A stretch of 64,000 nucleotides of DNA from contig NZ_CP058648.1 of assembly GCF_018141405.1 (NCBI RefSeq), positions 15,001-79,000 on the forward strand, in the 5' to 3' direction. The notes beneath the pieces are model-generated. The model saw only the letters and a program-made list of their open reading frames with translations. It was not told the origin of the DNA and did not search any database. The translations under genes and the position numbers were made by a program. Shown here piece after piece: positions 26,671 to 34,869 of the stretch; positions within the stretch are counted from its first letter, which is position 1, and every line of letters starts with the position of its first letter. This DNA comes from Serpentinicella alkaliphila. GTDB taxonomy: Bacteria > Bacillota > Clostridia > Peptostreptococcales > Natronincolaceae.

Positions 26671-26702
26671 AAGAACAAGTGAATATTCCCACTTGTTCTT
26701 TT
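26671..26702. other. Perfect 11-bp inverted repeat between two genes
   Basis: AAGAACAAGTG and CACTTGTTCTT flank an 8-base loop. T-rich but imperfect tails occur on both sides. A proper terminator for the upstream gene already exists at 26790-26820, so this may be a second terminator, a leader hairpin of the M16 gene or a processed element. Confidence 0.6.
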
Positions 26703-26789
26703 AAAACAAATAACTATTTAGCGTTTTCCAATATTTCGACAAATTTTAGAAATTCCCTGCTTTTTGCTAAAACTTTCTTCTAAATAAAA

Positions 26790-26820
26790 TAAAGCCAAAC
26801 TAATTTGAGTTTAGCTATAT
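26790..26820 (-). terminator. Terminator after the UPF0145 gene
   Basis: Minus strand: AGCTAAACT / AGTTTGGCT (9 bp, one G-T pair) followed by TTATTTTATTT. Confidence 0.75.
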
Positions 26821-26832
26821 TTTATTTAAAAC

Positions 26833-27144
26833 TTATTTAAATTTAACAGCAGTCCCATAAGCAAGTATCTCCGCAGCTCCTGCCATTACAGCACTTGATG
26901 TATATCTAATATTAATAATTGCATCTGCCTTTAAACCTTCTGCTTCCTGAACCATTCTCTTAGTAGCTTTTGCCCTTGCTTCATTCATCATTTCAGAGTA
27001 GGAAGTAAGCTCTCCACCAACTAAATTTTTAAGTCCACTGGCAATATCCTTACCAATATGCTTTGCTTGAATCGTTGATCCTTTAACTAAGCCTATAGTT
27101 TCTAGCTCTTTTCCAGTTATAAAATCAGTATTTACCAAGATCAT
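26833..27144 (-). CDS. UPF0145/YbjQ family protein
   Basis: 103 aa. Members form pentameric rings of unknown function and were once described as heavy-metal-binding. The typical pattern is complete: MILVNTD, GLVKGSTI, the helix SYSEMMNEARAKATKRM, LKADAIINIRY, and a C-terminal AEILAYGTAV. I use the ATG at 27144, since AGGAGG is 9 bases upstream; an ATG two codons earlier is too close. It overlaps the end of the 27125 gene, so the two are translated together. Confidence 0.88.
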   Translation of the reverse strand: MILVNTDFITGKELETIGLVKGSTIQAKHIGKDIASGLKNLVGGELTSYSEMMNEARAKATKRMVQEAEGLKADAIINIRYTSSAVMAGAAEILAYGTAVKFK

Positions 27145-27352
27145 CTTCATCTTCCTCCTTAATTTCTTTTAATCTTTGAATTAATATATATATAACTAAA
27201 ACAATTAGAGCTATTATAACTCCAACTACAACAAGTCTTATAATTATCGGCATATGATAAAAATCTAATGCTCTTGTTATACCATAAAGATAAGAGGACA
27301 AGTATAATAACAATAATATAACAATTATTATTGGGGCAATCATTTTTCTCAC
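27125..27352 (-). CDS. Small two-TM membrane protein, partner of the YbjQ gene
   Basis: 75 aa from the GTG at 27352 (GAGGTGA 5 bases upstream; a GTG three codons earlier lies inside that RBS). Two hydrophobic helices (about residues 4-24 and 36-56) are followed by a charged tail rich in Glu and Asp. No family is recognised. It overlaps the YbjQ start by about 20 bases, suggesting translational coupling and a physical partner role (inference). Confidence 0.65.
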   Translation of the reverse strand: MRKMIAPIIIVILLLLYLSSYLYGITRALDFYHMPIIIRLVVVGVIIALIVLVIYILIQRLKEIKEEDEDDLGKY

Positions 27353-27529
27353 TATTTTCACCTCGAATCTTTAATCATATTAATATATTTATCCATAAAG
27401 CAAAAAAATAATCACATAATTACCTATTAGTTATTATCTAGCTATTATCGATTTGTTGATCTAAATATATTTTATGCGTTTGTATCATAGTTTAGTTATT
27501 TTTTCTGTTGAAGATTTTTATTAAAATAG

Positions 27530-27585
27530 GTTAAAAAAGAAGATGCTAAATTCATTTTGTCGTGTTATGAAATAAGCATCTCCGT
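27530..27585 (-). terminator. Terminator after the 2-hydroxyacid dehydrogenase gene
   Basis: Minus strand: AGATGCT / AGCATCT with inner pairing, then TCTTTTTT. The rest of the intergenic stretch 27353-27530 is AT-rich and shows no gene. Confidence 0.7.
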
Positions 27586-27598
27586 TAATTTATAAATT

Positions 27599-28555
27599 TT
27601 ATCCTACAATATTTATTGGATTTCCATTTGCAAAGGCTTCAATATTTTTAGATAAAAGCTCAACTAATCTTTGTCTAGATTCTATACATCTCCAACCTAT
27701 ATGTGGAGTAAGTACTGCATTATCCATTTTAAATAAAGGATTGTCTAAAGATGGAGGCTCTGGATCCTGAACATCTAAGCCCGCTCCAGCAATTACACCA
27801 TTTTGTAGAGCTTCTATTAAATCTGTTTCATTTATCAATGGACCTCTAGAAGTATTAATAATAAATGCTGTAGGCTTCATTAATTTTAATGTATCTTTAT
27901 TAATAATATGTCTTGTACCTGCTGTAAGTGGGCAATGAAGTGAAATAAAATCACTTTTTTGTAGTAATTCCTCTAAAGTCACAGCTTGTATTTTTGAGTC
28001 TTCAAATTGTCTTGGGGTAGGATCATATGTAAGCACATTCATCCCTAGAGCACGCGCAGTCTTTATTACTTGCATACCAATAGTTCCAGCTCCGATTATC
28101 CCTAGATATTTTTCCTGCACTTCAAAATGTGGAACTTTAAGATACTCAGTAAAGTTACTATAATTATCCTGTTGAATCATCCTTTGTTGCTTTATCATTG
28201 ATGAGGCAAAGTTTAGTATATAAGTAATAGCCAATTGAGCAACACCCTCTGTACTATATCCAGGAACATTACACACAGCAATCCCTTTATTAGCGGCCGC
28301 TTCTAAATCAATGTTGTTAAAACCTGTTCCAGCTTCACATATAAGTTTAACAGAAGGTGGAAATTGTTCGATAAGTTCCTTTCCTAAAGGTATTTCCTTT
28401 GTAATAACAATATTTTGATCCTGTACTCTTTCTAATATCTCTTTGTCATTACTTTCAACATAATTTGTTAATATACCAAGGTCTCTCAATGATGAAAAGT
28501 CAAGATTACTATCAAAATCAATTTTTGTTGCGTTTAAAAACACTATTCTTTCCAT
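27599..28555 (-). CDS. D-2-hydroxyacid dehydrogenase, NAD-dependent
   Basis: 318 aa. The nucleotide-binding loop GAGTIGMQVIKTARALGM is near residue 155, and the catalytic set is visible: Arg in NTSRGPLI, Glu in DVQDPEP and His in LTPHIGWR. Overall it resembles glycerate/hydroxypyruvate or D-lactate dehydrogenases more than phosphoglycerate dehydrogenase (no ACT domain), but the substrate cannot be told from sequence. RBS GGGAGGT precedes the ATG. It is monocistronic, with a promoter at 28604-28632 and a terminator after it. Confidence 0.88.
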   Translation of the reverse strand: MERIVFLNATKIDFDSNLDFSSLRDLGILTNYVESNDKEILERVQDQNIVITKEIPLGKELIEQFPPSVKLICEAGTGFNNIDLEAAANKGIAVCNVPGYSTEGVAQLAITYILNFASSMIKQQRMIQQDNYSNFTEYLKVPHFEVQEKYLGIIGAGTIGMQVIKTARALGMNVLTYDPTPRQFEDSKIQAVTLEELLQKSDFISLHCPLTAGTRHIINKDTLKLMKPTAFIINTSRGPLINETDLIEALQNGVIAGAGLDVQDPEPPSLDNPLFKMDNAVLTPHIGWRCIESRQRLVELLSKNIEAFANGNPINIVG

Positions 28556-28603
28556 GGCTACCTCCCTTTACTATCTTTAATATGTATTTTTTAAGCTACC
28601 AAT

Positions 28604-28632
28604 ATTATACACAACTTAAAAGTCAATGTAAA
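28604..28632 (-). promoter_or_regulatory. Promoter of the 2-hydroxyacid dehydrogenase gene
   Basis: Minus strand: TTTACA (28627-28632), 17-bp spacer, TATAAT (28604-28609), about 50 bases before the start codon. Confidence 0.7.
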
Positions 28633-28755
28633 TGTATCTTAGATATGTAAGTATATTTTAATCTTACTTAATTTAATATGTGAAAAAATGTTTGAATAAG
28701 TAAGATTTTGGTATATATTTGATTATATAATTTTAATTAAATTAGGGGGATTAGT

Positions 28756-29169
28756 ATGTTCACGTGGAAAGATAGTTTTAGTTCTAAAATTAATGAATTT
28801 GATAATCAGCATAAACGATTATTTGATTTAGGTAACCATTTATACTCTCTAGTTAGAAATCAATCTAATGATGATAACTATGATGAGATTATGCAAACCC
28901 TTCAGGATTTACAGGAGTACACCATATATCACTTTCAATCAGAAGAGAAACTGATGGAACAATTTAAATATCCAAAACTTCTTTCACATAAAATTGAGCA
29001 CGAGACTTTCATTAGGGATTTACAGGGACTTTTAAAAAAGGATGTTGATGATAATCAAATAAAGATTTCCTTAGAAATAATTCAATTTATAGCAAATTGG
29101 ATCGAAAATCACATACTTAAATCAGACAGCCAATATGGTGAGTTCTTAAAATCTAAGGGCATAGAGTAA
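28756..29169 (+). CDS. Bacteriohemerythrin
   Basis: 137 aa. A di-iron O2-binding protein of the single-domain type. All seven family ligands are present: H19, H59, E63, H78, H82, H119 and D124. In anaerobes such proteins store or scavenge oxygen, or deliver it to oxygen-reducing enzymes. No signal or membrane segment. RBS GGGGG is 7 bases before the ATG; a strong terminator follows at once. Transcribed alone, divergently from the 2-hydroxyacid dehydrogenase gene. Confidence 0.93.
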   Translation: MFTWKDSFSSKINEFDNQHKRLFDLGNHLYSLVRNQSNDDNYDEIMQTLQDLQEYTIYHFQSEEKLMEQFKYPKLLSHKIEHETFIRDLQGLLKKDVDDNQIKISLEIIQFIANWIENHILKSDSQYGEFLKSKGIE

Positions 29170-29175
29170 TACAAA

Positions 29176-29220
29176 ATAAAGGAAATTAATTATTTTTAAA
29201 AAATAATTAATTTCCTTTCA
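29176..29220. terminator. Bidirectional terminator (hemerythrin / mgsA)
   Basis: AAAGGAAATTAATTATT pairs with AATAATTAATTTCCTTT around an A/T-rich loop; both genes end next to it. Confidence 0.85.
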
Positions 29221-29226
29221 ATATTT

Positions 29227-29700
29227 TTAATATTGTCTATCTTTTTTCTTTGCAATTCTTTCTGAGTAATCTATAATTTTTCTATTATATTGCTGTTCCA
29301 TTAAAGGCGACGCTAATAAAAAATCCGCTGTTGATTCATTGTTTGCAATTGGGATATTGTAAAGTGCAGCAATTCTGAGTAATGCCTTTACATCTGGATC
29401 GTGGGGCTGTGATTCAAGTGGATCCCAAAAGAAAATCATAAAATTTATTGTCCCCTCTGCTATTCTAGCACCGATTTGTTGATCTCCACCTAATGGCCCG
29501 CTTTTAAACCCTTTTATCTCTAAACCGGTTGCCTCACTTATTAATTTCGATGTAGTTCCAGTACCACAAAGAATATGATTCTTTAACTTTTCTTGGTTAT
29601 CTTTAGCCCATATAATTAAATCATTTTTTCTATTATCGTGGGCAATCAAAGCAATGCTTTTCTGTTTACCTAAAGTTTTTACTTGGTTATTTTCACTCAT
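29227..29700 (-). CDS. mgsA: Methylglyoxal synthase
   Basis: Converts dihydroxyacetone phosphate to methylglyoxal and phosphate, an overflow branch of glycolysis under phosphate limitation. 157 aa: ALIAHDNRKNDLI, GTGTTSKLI, and GPLGGDQQIGARIA are the substrate-phosphate and catalytic-Asp motifs. The N-terminus is about 12 residues longer than in most homologues. RBS GGGAAAGG is 8 bases upstream of the ATG. It follows the LiaF-like gene in the same direction by 32 bases. Confidence 0.94.
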   Translation of the reverse strand: MSENNQVKTLGKQKSIALIAHDNRKNDLIIWAKDNQEKLKNHILCGTGTTSKLISEATGLEIKGFKSGPLGGDQQIGARIAEGTINFMIFFWDPLESQPHDPDVKALLRIAALYNIPIANNESTADFLLASPLMEQQYNRKIIDYSERIAKKKDRQY

Positions 29701-29732
29701 AGTATTTACCTTTCCCTTTGATTATGTTATTA

Positions 29733-30629
29733 TTACTCTCCAAAGAATACGTTCATATTCCCTACTCCCATTTTTAAATCAACATACAGTTTATTTTCTG
29801 TCTCTTCATAATTTGGTGATATATATTCTCTACCTAATCTAGTCCAACCTAAATCTTTCAAGTTAGTACTACTCAAAACACTAGTGGAATTAATCTTTAC
29901 TCCAGTGCTACTTGGTATATATAGCTTTAAATTAGATGCCCCAGCATTGATTTCAGCAGTTGTATTAGATGCTAATGCTCCAAATCTTATATCTAAATCC
30001 CCTGCTCCTACTTGAATTTTTAACTCCTCTATCAATATATCTCTAAAATCTAAATTTCCAGCTATTGCACCTACTTTAGCATGAATTTTCCAAGGTATTT
30101 CTGTATTTAAAGATAGATTAATTTTTTGATTTATTCTATTTCTATTGAAAAATTCTTCCGATGAATTTTCTATGTTTATATTTGCATGTCTATTGTTATT
30201 ATTAGTTTCTACACTATGATATATAGTATCATTTGCCTTAATATCTACAAGTGCTTCAGAGGTGCCACCAACTATCCCTAAATCTGTTCCCCCAAGCTTT
30301 AATTCTAAATATGCAGATTCAATTGACTCATCCATAAGAACGGCATTTCCTTGAGTGTAACTAGAATCATAGGAATGATGCATATATTTATAATTCCCAG
30401 TGAAAACCGAATATCCTATCAAAGCTGCAATAAAAATAATCCATGTAAAAATCCTAATCACATAGTTTTTCTTAAACATGATATTTATTCCAACAATGAT
30501 TAAAAGCAAAGGCCACAGAGTAACTATGTTGAATATAAATGACCAGCTGATTATTCCTAAGTTTGCCAGTAGAAATACTAAACCTAGTGTTATTAAAAAC
30601 AAGCCTGACATCCATTTATTCTTATCCAC
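29733..30629 (-). CDS. LiaF-like membrane protein (DUF5668 N-terminus, beta-rich C-terminus)
   Basis: 298 aa, start GTG at 30629 with AAGGGAG 9 bases upstream. The N-terminal third holds about four hydrophobic segments starting GLFLITLGLVFLLANLGI (DUF5668-like), the C-terminal two thirds is repeated beta structure with GAGDLDIRFGA and GASNLKLYIPSST (cell-wall-active antibiotic response / DUF4097-like domain). In Bacillus, LiaF-type proteins hold back envelope-stress two-component signalling. It starts 4 bases after the upstream PspC gene ends. No histidine kinase or regulator is nearby. Confidence 0.82.
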   Translation of the reverse strand: MDKNKWMSGLFLITLGLVFLLANLGIISWSFIFNIVTLWPLLLIIVGINIMFKKNYVIRIFTWIIFIAALIGYSVFTGNYKYMHHSYDSSYTQGNAVLMDESIESAYLELKLGGTDLGIVGGTSEALVDIKANDTIYHSVETNNNNRHANINIENSSEEFFNRNRINQKINLSLNTEIPWKIHAKVGAIAGNLDFRDILIEELKIQVGAGDLDIRFGALASNTTAEINAGASNLKLYIPSSTGVKINSTSVLSSTNLKDLGWTRLGREYISPNYEETENKLYVDLKMGVGNMNVFFGE

Positions 30630-30633
30630 TATA

Positions 30634-31041
30634 TTACTCCCTTCCTTTAAATATAATAAACAAACCGAAAAATACTAATACCAGTGGCCAAAGTTGTGAC
30701 ATTCTTAACCAATAAAGACCGAAAACTCTTTGAAGTAAATAAACTGACCCTATAGCTATTAGAGCACCACCTACAATGATATTCCCTTTGTTTGAGTAGT
30801 TTTTATACGTCTCATTAGATTTGTAACTTGTGTCATATTCTTCACAGGTACTATGAGGGTTTTCGGGTATAATTACCATTGCAATTATATAACCAATAAT
30901 TCCTGCTCCGCCGAAAATAGAAAATAAAATCCAAAAAAGTCTTACTACAGTAGGATCTATATCAAAATACTCGCCTATTCCCCCACAAACCCCAGAAATT
31001 ACACTATTCTCCTTTGAGAGATATATTCTTTTTTTTTGCAT
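30634..31041 (-). CDS. PspC-domain membrane protein
   Basis: 135 aa from the ATG at 31041, which has AAGGTGAT 7 bases upstream; a longer reading starting inside the leader lacks an RBS. Residues 1-65 are the PspC domain: IYLSKENSVISGVCGGIGEYFDIDP, then a hydrophobic helix with GGAGIIGYIIAMVIIP. A second hydrophobic pair near residues 85-130 matches DUF5668. It is translated just ahead of the LiaF-like gene. Its upstream DNA is now occupied by the IS110-like element. Probable envelope-stress sensor or effector. Confidence 0.86.
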   Translation of the reverse strand: MQKKRIYLSKENSVISGVCGGIGEYFDIDPTVVRLFWILFSIFGGAGIIGYIIAMVIIPENPHSTCEEYDTSYKSNETYKNYSNKGNIIVGGALIAIGSVYLLQRVFGLYWLRMSQLWPLVLVFFGLFIIFKGRE

Positions 31042-31104
31042 ACTAATCACCTTGTATAATGAAAACATAGGGGAAGTCATTATACATTTTCCTTTCTAGA
31101 TTAT

Positions 31105-31300
31105 TTTCTATATAATCTTTATAGGCGCTGTGGATTAGTTTGTTCACCTACGGCATTTGTCCCTATCTGACCGACTGTTTCTTTTGAGGCTATAACCACA
31201 GCTCTATGTTCATTTGTTAATTAGTTAGATAACGCTTTGACGTTTTATATATAGCAAGGATACATTTAACATAGGGTTTGTGGAAACATAGCGTACTATA
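31105..31300 (+). ncRNA. Candidate IS110 guide (bridge) RNA region
   Basis: A non-coding left end of about 200 bases sits upstream of the transposase. It can fold: GCTGTGG (31127-31133) pairs perfectly with CCACAGC (31196-31202), and the pairing extends inward with a few mismatches. IS110-group elements encode their recombinase-guiding bridge RNA in this position. The exact ends and loops are not established here. Confidence 0.45.
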
Positions 31301-31318
31301 TTTAAGGAGTTGATTACT

Positions 31319-32495
31319 ATGTTATTTGTGGGCATTGATGTTGCCAAAGCTAAACACGATTGCTGTATCTTAGACTCTGATGGTGTTATTCATACTAATT
31401 CTTTACGTATTTCTAATTCTAAGGAAGGTTTTGATACCCTATATTCTTCTATCCTTTCTGCTCTTGGCTCCAAGAGTATTAACAACGTAAAAATAGGACT
31501 TGAATCAACAGGTCATTACAGCACAAATATCACAAATTATCTGTATTCCAAAGGCTTTCAGGTCACCATCCTAAATCCATTGGCTACTAATCTTTTCCGT
31601 AAGGCTCAAACCCTTAGGAAAACTAAAACAGATAAGACCGACGCTAAGGTCATTGCAACTATGCTCTTTACTGATGAATCTAAATCCTATTCACCAGTAT
31701 CATATCAGATTCAGGAGCTAAAGTCACTAACAAGACACCGTCATAGAATGGTTAGTTACCGTTCTAGACTTAAACTTTCAGTTAGTCGCTTAATAGATAT
31801 CATTTTTCCTGAATTGCCAAGCTTATTTTGGTCTATACACCAAAGTTCCAGCTATGCATTATTAATTGAATTACCAACCCCGATAGTATTTACAACTGCA
31901 ATCTGACAAAGTTGACAAACCTAATAAGAACGACCTCTAAAGGTAAATATAGCAAAGAGAAAGCAATTGCTTTAAAAGAGCTTGCTATCAAATCTATTGG
32001 GTCAAGCAATCGCTCTACAGCCTTCGAATTACAACAAACTATTCGCCTCATACAATCTGTACAAACAGAAATAGATGCATTAGATAATCAAATTAAATTA
32101 GTCGTACAAGAACTCAATACCCCACTCATTACTATTCCTGGCATTGGATATACTCTAGTGCCATTATATTAGTTGAAATTGGTCATATTGATCGTTTCTC
32201 CAACTTGCCTAAACTTCTTGCATTTGCAGGTATGGATCCTTCTACTTACCAATCTGGGACTTACAATGCATCTAAAACTCCAATGGTTAAGAGAGGCTCT
32301 ACATACCTTAGGTGGGCTATTATGCAAGCATCTAGACTTGTTGCTATGCGCGATAAAGTCTTTAGTGATTATATGGTCAAAAAGCGTTCTGAAGGCAAAC
32401 ACTTCAATGTTGCCAGATGCCATGTCGGTAAAAAGTTAATTAGGGTAATTTACTACCTCCTAAAAAACAATACTGCATTTGTTCCACAAGTCTAA
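31319..32495 (+). pseudogene. IS110-family transposase, two frameshifts
   Basis: The N-terminal DEDD (RuvC-like) domain starts at ATG 31319 (GGAGTTGATT upstream) with FVGIDVAKAKHD and KTDKTDAKVIATML; it breaks near 31880. The frame resumes with TKLTNLI...SKGK up to about 32160, and again with the C-terminal Transposase_20 domain (FAGMDPSTYQSG with the catalytic serine) ending at 32495. Both breaks are explained by loss of one base: a C from a C-run near 31880 and a G near 32158. Restoring both gives one continuous protein of roughly 390 aa. So it is either a young pseudogene or sequencing error in a repeated element. Confidence 0.88.
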
Positions 32496-32504
32496 TTTAA
32501 TCTA

Positions 32505-32550
32505 TTTTTTTCAGAGCAACTGAGTTGCTCTGTTTGTCATGCATTTTTTT
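32505..32550 (+). terminator. Hairpin after the transposase (right end of IS)
   Basis: CAGAGCAAC and GTTGCTCTG form a perfect 9-bp stem with a TGA loop, followed by GTTTGTC and later a T-run. It may act as terminator and as part of the right end. Confidence 0.6.
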
Positions 32551-32655
32551 GTAATAGATGTCTTTAAAATTATTTTCTTCATGACTTCTTTAAATACGAA
32601 ATTTTTCTTGACTTCATATAGTTAGTCTCATTAAAATATATTTACTAATTTATAT

Positions 32656-32895
32656 TTACTTATCTTCATCTTCAATAATTTCAGCTTCAACTATATTGCT
32701 TGAACGGAAATTAGGTTGTTGAGGTATTATAAGCATAGCAATTATATAACCTAAAACCCCTGCTCCACCTGCTAAAGAAAATAGTACCCAACCTAGTCTT
32801 ATTATTGTAGGATCTACGTCCATATACTCTGCAATACCACCGCATACTCCTGCAAGTTTCTTATCTTTCTTTGACAAATACAACCTTTTTCCCAT
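32656..32895 (-). CDS. Short PspC-domain membrane protein
   Basis: 79 aa from the ATG at 32895 (GAGGAGAT 8 bases upstream). It is essentially one PspC domain: LYLSKKDKKLAGVCGGIAEYMDVDP followed by a helix with GGAGVLGYIIAMLIIP, then an acidic tail. It is closely similar to the N-terminal part of the PspC protein at 30634-31041, suggesting a tandem duplication, and would have been its direct upstream neighbour before the IS inserted. Likely role: envelope-stress response. Confidence 0.85.
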   Translation of the reverse strand: MGKRLYLSKKDKKLAGVCGGIAEYMDVDPTIIRLGWVLFSLAGGAGVLGYIIAMLIIPQQPNFRSSNIVEAEIIEDEDK

Positions 32896-33017
32896 TTTTA
32901 CATCTCCTCTATCCATATACTTTATCAATATAAATAAAATATCCTCTATATTTATTATATAGAATAAGAGGGGAATATTCTACATATACCTTACAATATT
33001 TGTTATAAAGAGCAGAA

Positions 33018-33050
33018 AATAAAACAATCCCTTACTCCTGGAGATTGTTT
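33018..33050 (-). terminator. Terminator overlapping the end of the MATE gene
   Basis: Minus strand: AAAACAATCTCC / GGGATTGTTTT stem with the stop codon in the loop, followed by ATTTTC. Confidence 0.7.
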
Positions 33051-34402
33051 TCAATTTCGTTATCAGTATTTAATTGTTTAACTTCTTTTAATAAAAAGAT
33101 ACCTGTTAATATTGATGCTATAGTATCAGATACTGGCACCGCTAACCATACACCATATAAACCTAAAAAATTTGGTAATATTAATAGCATCGGTATTAAT
33201 ACTATAACCTGTCGTGATAAGGATAAAAACATCGACTTTTTAGGTTTGCCCACTGCCATAAAATAGTTTGAACCTACTATTTGGAAGCCTATAACAGGAA
33301 GAGTAACTAAAAATATTCTCAAACCCTCGGTCCCTATTCTAACTAATTCTAAGTCATCTCTATTGAATAGATTTATTAAAGAATGGGGATATAGCCTAGT
33401 CAGTATAAAGCCTAATGACACTATCATTGTAGCAGCAGTAATACTTGATTTAAGAGTTTCCTTAACTCTATCAAATCGCTTCGCTCCATAGTTATAGCCT
33501 ATAATTGGTTGTGAGCCTTGATTAATTCCAATAATTGGCATTAGAATAAACATCGAAACACTATGTATTATACCTAAGGCAGATATAGCAATATCTCCCC
33601 CATAAACACTAAGCTGCTTATTGAATATTGTAATAACTACACTTGAGCCAAATTGTAAAGCACAGGGTGCTGAACCTATAGCCAAAATATTTTTAATAAC
33701 TGCTGGGTGCAACTTCATATTTTCAATTCTTATCTTTAATAAGCTTTTTTGCCTAAAGAAAAAGGCTAAAACCCAAATTGATGATACCCCTTGGGCTATA
33801 ATAGTTGCGTATGCGGCCCCACGAATTCCCCACCCAAAGACAAAAATAAAGAGTGGGTCTAGTACTATATTAGTAATAGCACCTATAAGCATAGTGATCA
33901 TAGCTATTCTTGGATTCCCTTCAGCCCTTATAAAGTTATTCATACCAAAGCCGATGGCTTGAAATACTGCTCCACCTAATATTATTCTCAAATACTCTCT
34001 TGCATAGGGCAATACTTCTTGACTTGCACCAAATAGCATTAAAATAGAATCTAGAAATACTAATCCTACAACAGAAACTAGTAGTGTTATACCTATTAAT
34101 AATAGTACTGAATTACCTAAAATAAGTTCTGCTTCATTTCTTTTTTGCTCACCAAGTTTTATAGATACTAGTGCCGCTCCACCTACTCCTACTAACATCC
34201 CTAAGGCCATTAAAACTAGCATAATCGGAAAACCTATGGTGATACCTGCTAATGCCTCTGCACCTACACCTCTACCTATAAAAATTCTATCAACCACGTT
34301 ATACAATGCATTTACAATCATCCCTATTGTTGCTGGGAGTGAGTATTTAAATAATAGCTTCCATACTTTTTCTTCTGATAATTGCTTTGATCTTTCGTCC
34401 AT
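33032..34402 (-). CDS. MATE-family efflux transporter
   Basis: 456 aa, 12 predicted membrane helices in two six-helix halves, typical of DinF/NorM-type Na+ or H+ coupled multidrug exporters. Family segments seen: LFKYSLPATIGMIVNALYNVVDRIFIG at the start, and GINQGSQPIIGYNYGAKRFDRV in the second half. The substrate cannot be inferred. RBS AAGGTATT before the ATG. Transcribed alone. Confidence 0.93.
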   Translation of the reverse strand: MDERSKQLSEEKVWKLLFKYSLPATIGMIVNALYNVVDRIFIGRGVGAEALAGITIGFPIMLVLMALGMLVGVGGAALVSIKLGEQKRNEAELILGNSVLLLIGITLLVSVVGLVFLDSILMLFGASQEVLPYAREYLRIILGGAVFQAIGFGMNNFIRAEGNPRIAMITMLIGAITNIVLDPLFIFVFGWGIRGAAYATIIAQGVSSIWVLAFFFRQKSLLKIRIENMKLHPAVIKNILAIGSAPCALQFGSSVVITIFNKQLSVYGGDIAISALGIIHSVSMFILMPIIGINQGSQPIIGYNYGAKRFDRVKETLKSSITAATMIVSLGFILTRLYPHSLINLFNRDDLELVRIGTEGLRIFLVTLPVIGFQIVGSNYFMAVGKPKKSMFLSLSRQVIVLIPMLLILPNFLGLYGVWLAVPVSDTIASILTGIFLLKEVKQLNTDNEIENNLQE

Positions 34403-34493
34403 AAAATACCTTCTTTCATTCGTTCAAAATAAATTTAATTGAATAACAACGTATTAATGTTATCATTAAGACCAATTTTTATCAATTTATTAA

Positions 34494-34530
34494 TAAAAAT
34501 AAGCAGTAGGTTCTTATATCCCACTACTTA
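34494..34530 (-). terminator. Terminator after the 34524 gene
   Basis: Minus strand: AAGTAGTGGG / CCTACTGCTT stem (with G-T pairs) overlapping the stop codon, then ATTTTTATTA. Confidence 0.75.
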
Positions 34531-34856
34531 TTTATACCACCAAGAAATGCTTTAAATACCTCTTCAAAAGGTAATTTACCTACCTGTTGCATAGCCTTTT
34601 CTAACTCAGACTTTTCAGTTTTTTTCAAAGAGCCCGTAAGAACAATATCTATACCCTGATTTCTCCTTATAACGACTGATGCAACTTCTAAACAATCACC
34701 TAAAAGCCCCGCTATAACTAATAGCTGATCTGGATTAATACCCAGCCTTCTACAGGTCTCTTCTCTATCTTTACCTAAGGTTTTAATCTGATCATTAATT
34801 CCTAATTGCTCAATCGCCTTATTAACTAATTCCTCTAGTTGATCTGATGGAAACAT
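34524..34856 (-). CDS. Hypothetical cytoplasmic protein (110 aa)
   Basis: 110 aa, mostly helical, no cysteine motif beyond two single Cys, no signal or membrane part. An IDQLLVIAGLLGDCLEVASVVIRRNQGIDIVLTG-like central stretch is the most conserved-looking part. No family recognised. RBS GGAGGAG is 6 bases before the ATG. It follows the tiny 34870 membrane gene by 13 bases, so the two form a small operon. Confidence 0.65.
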   Translation of the reverse strand: MFPSDQLEELVNKAIEQLGINDQIKTLGKDREETCRRLGINPDQLLVIAGLLGDCLEVASVVIRRNQGIDIVLTGSLKKTEKSELEKAMQQVGKLPFEEVFKAFLGGINK

Positions 34857-34869
34857 AAGCTCCTCCCTT

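Larger units (their letters stand above)
31105..32540 (+). mobile_element. IS110-family insertion sequence (frameshifted)
   Basis: A roughly 1.4-kb element: a ~200-base structured non-coding left end, a DEDD transposase in three frame pieces, and a short right end with a hairpin. No inverted terminal repeats are visible, as expected for the IS110 group. It lies between two PspC-domain genes that read the other way. The end positions are estimates. Confidence 0.75.

Noticed and set aside
32169-32423. 84-aa minus-strand frame over the IS110 transposase
   Set aside because: Shadow of the transposase C-terminal domain on the opposite strand.
31081-32656. CRISPR array or phage
   Set aside because: No regularly spaced repeats anywhere in the window and no phage structural, integrase or lysis genes; the only mobile element I can support is the IS110-like one.
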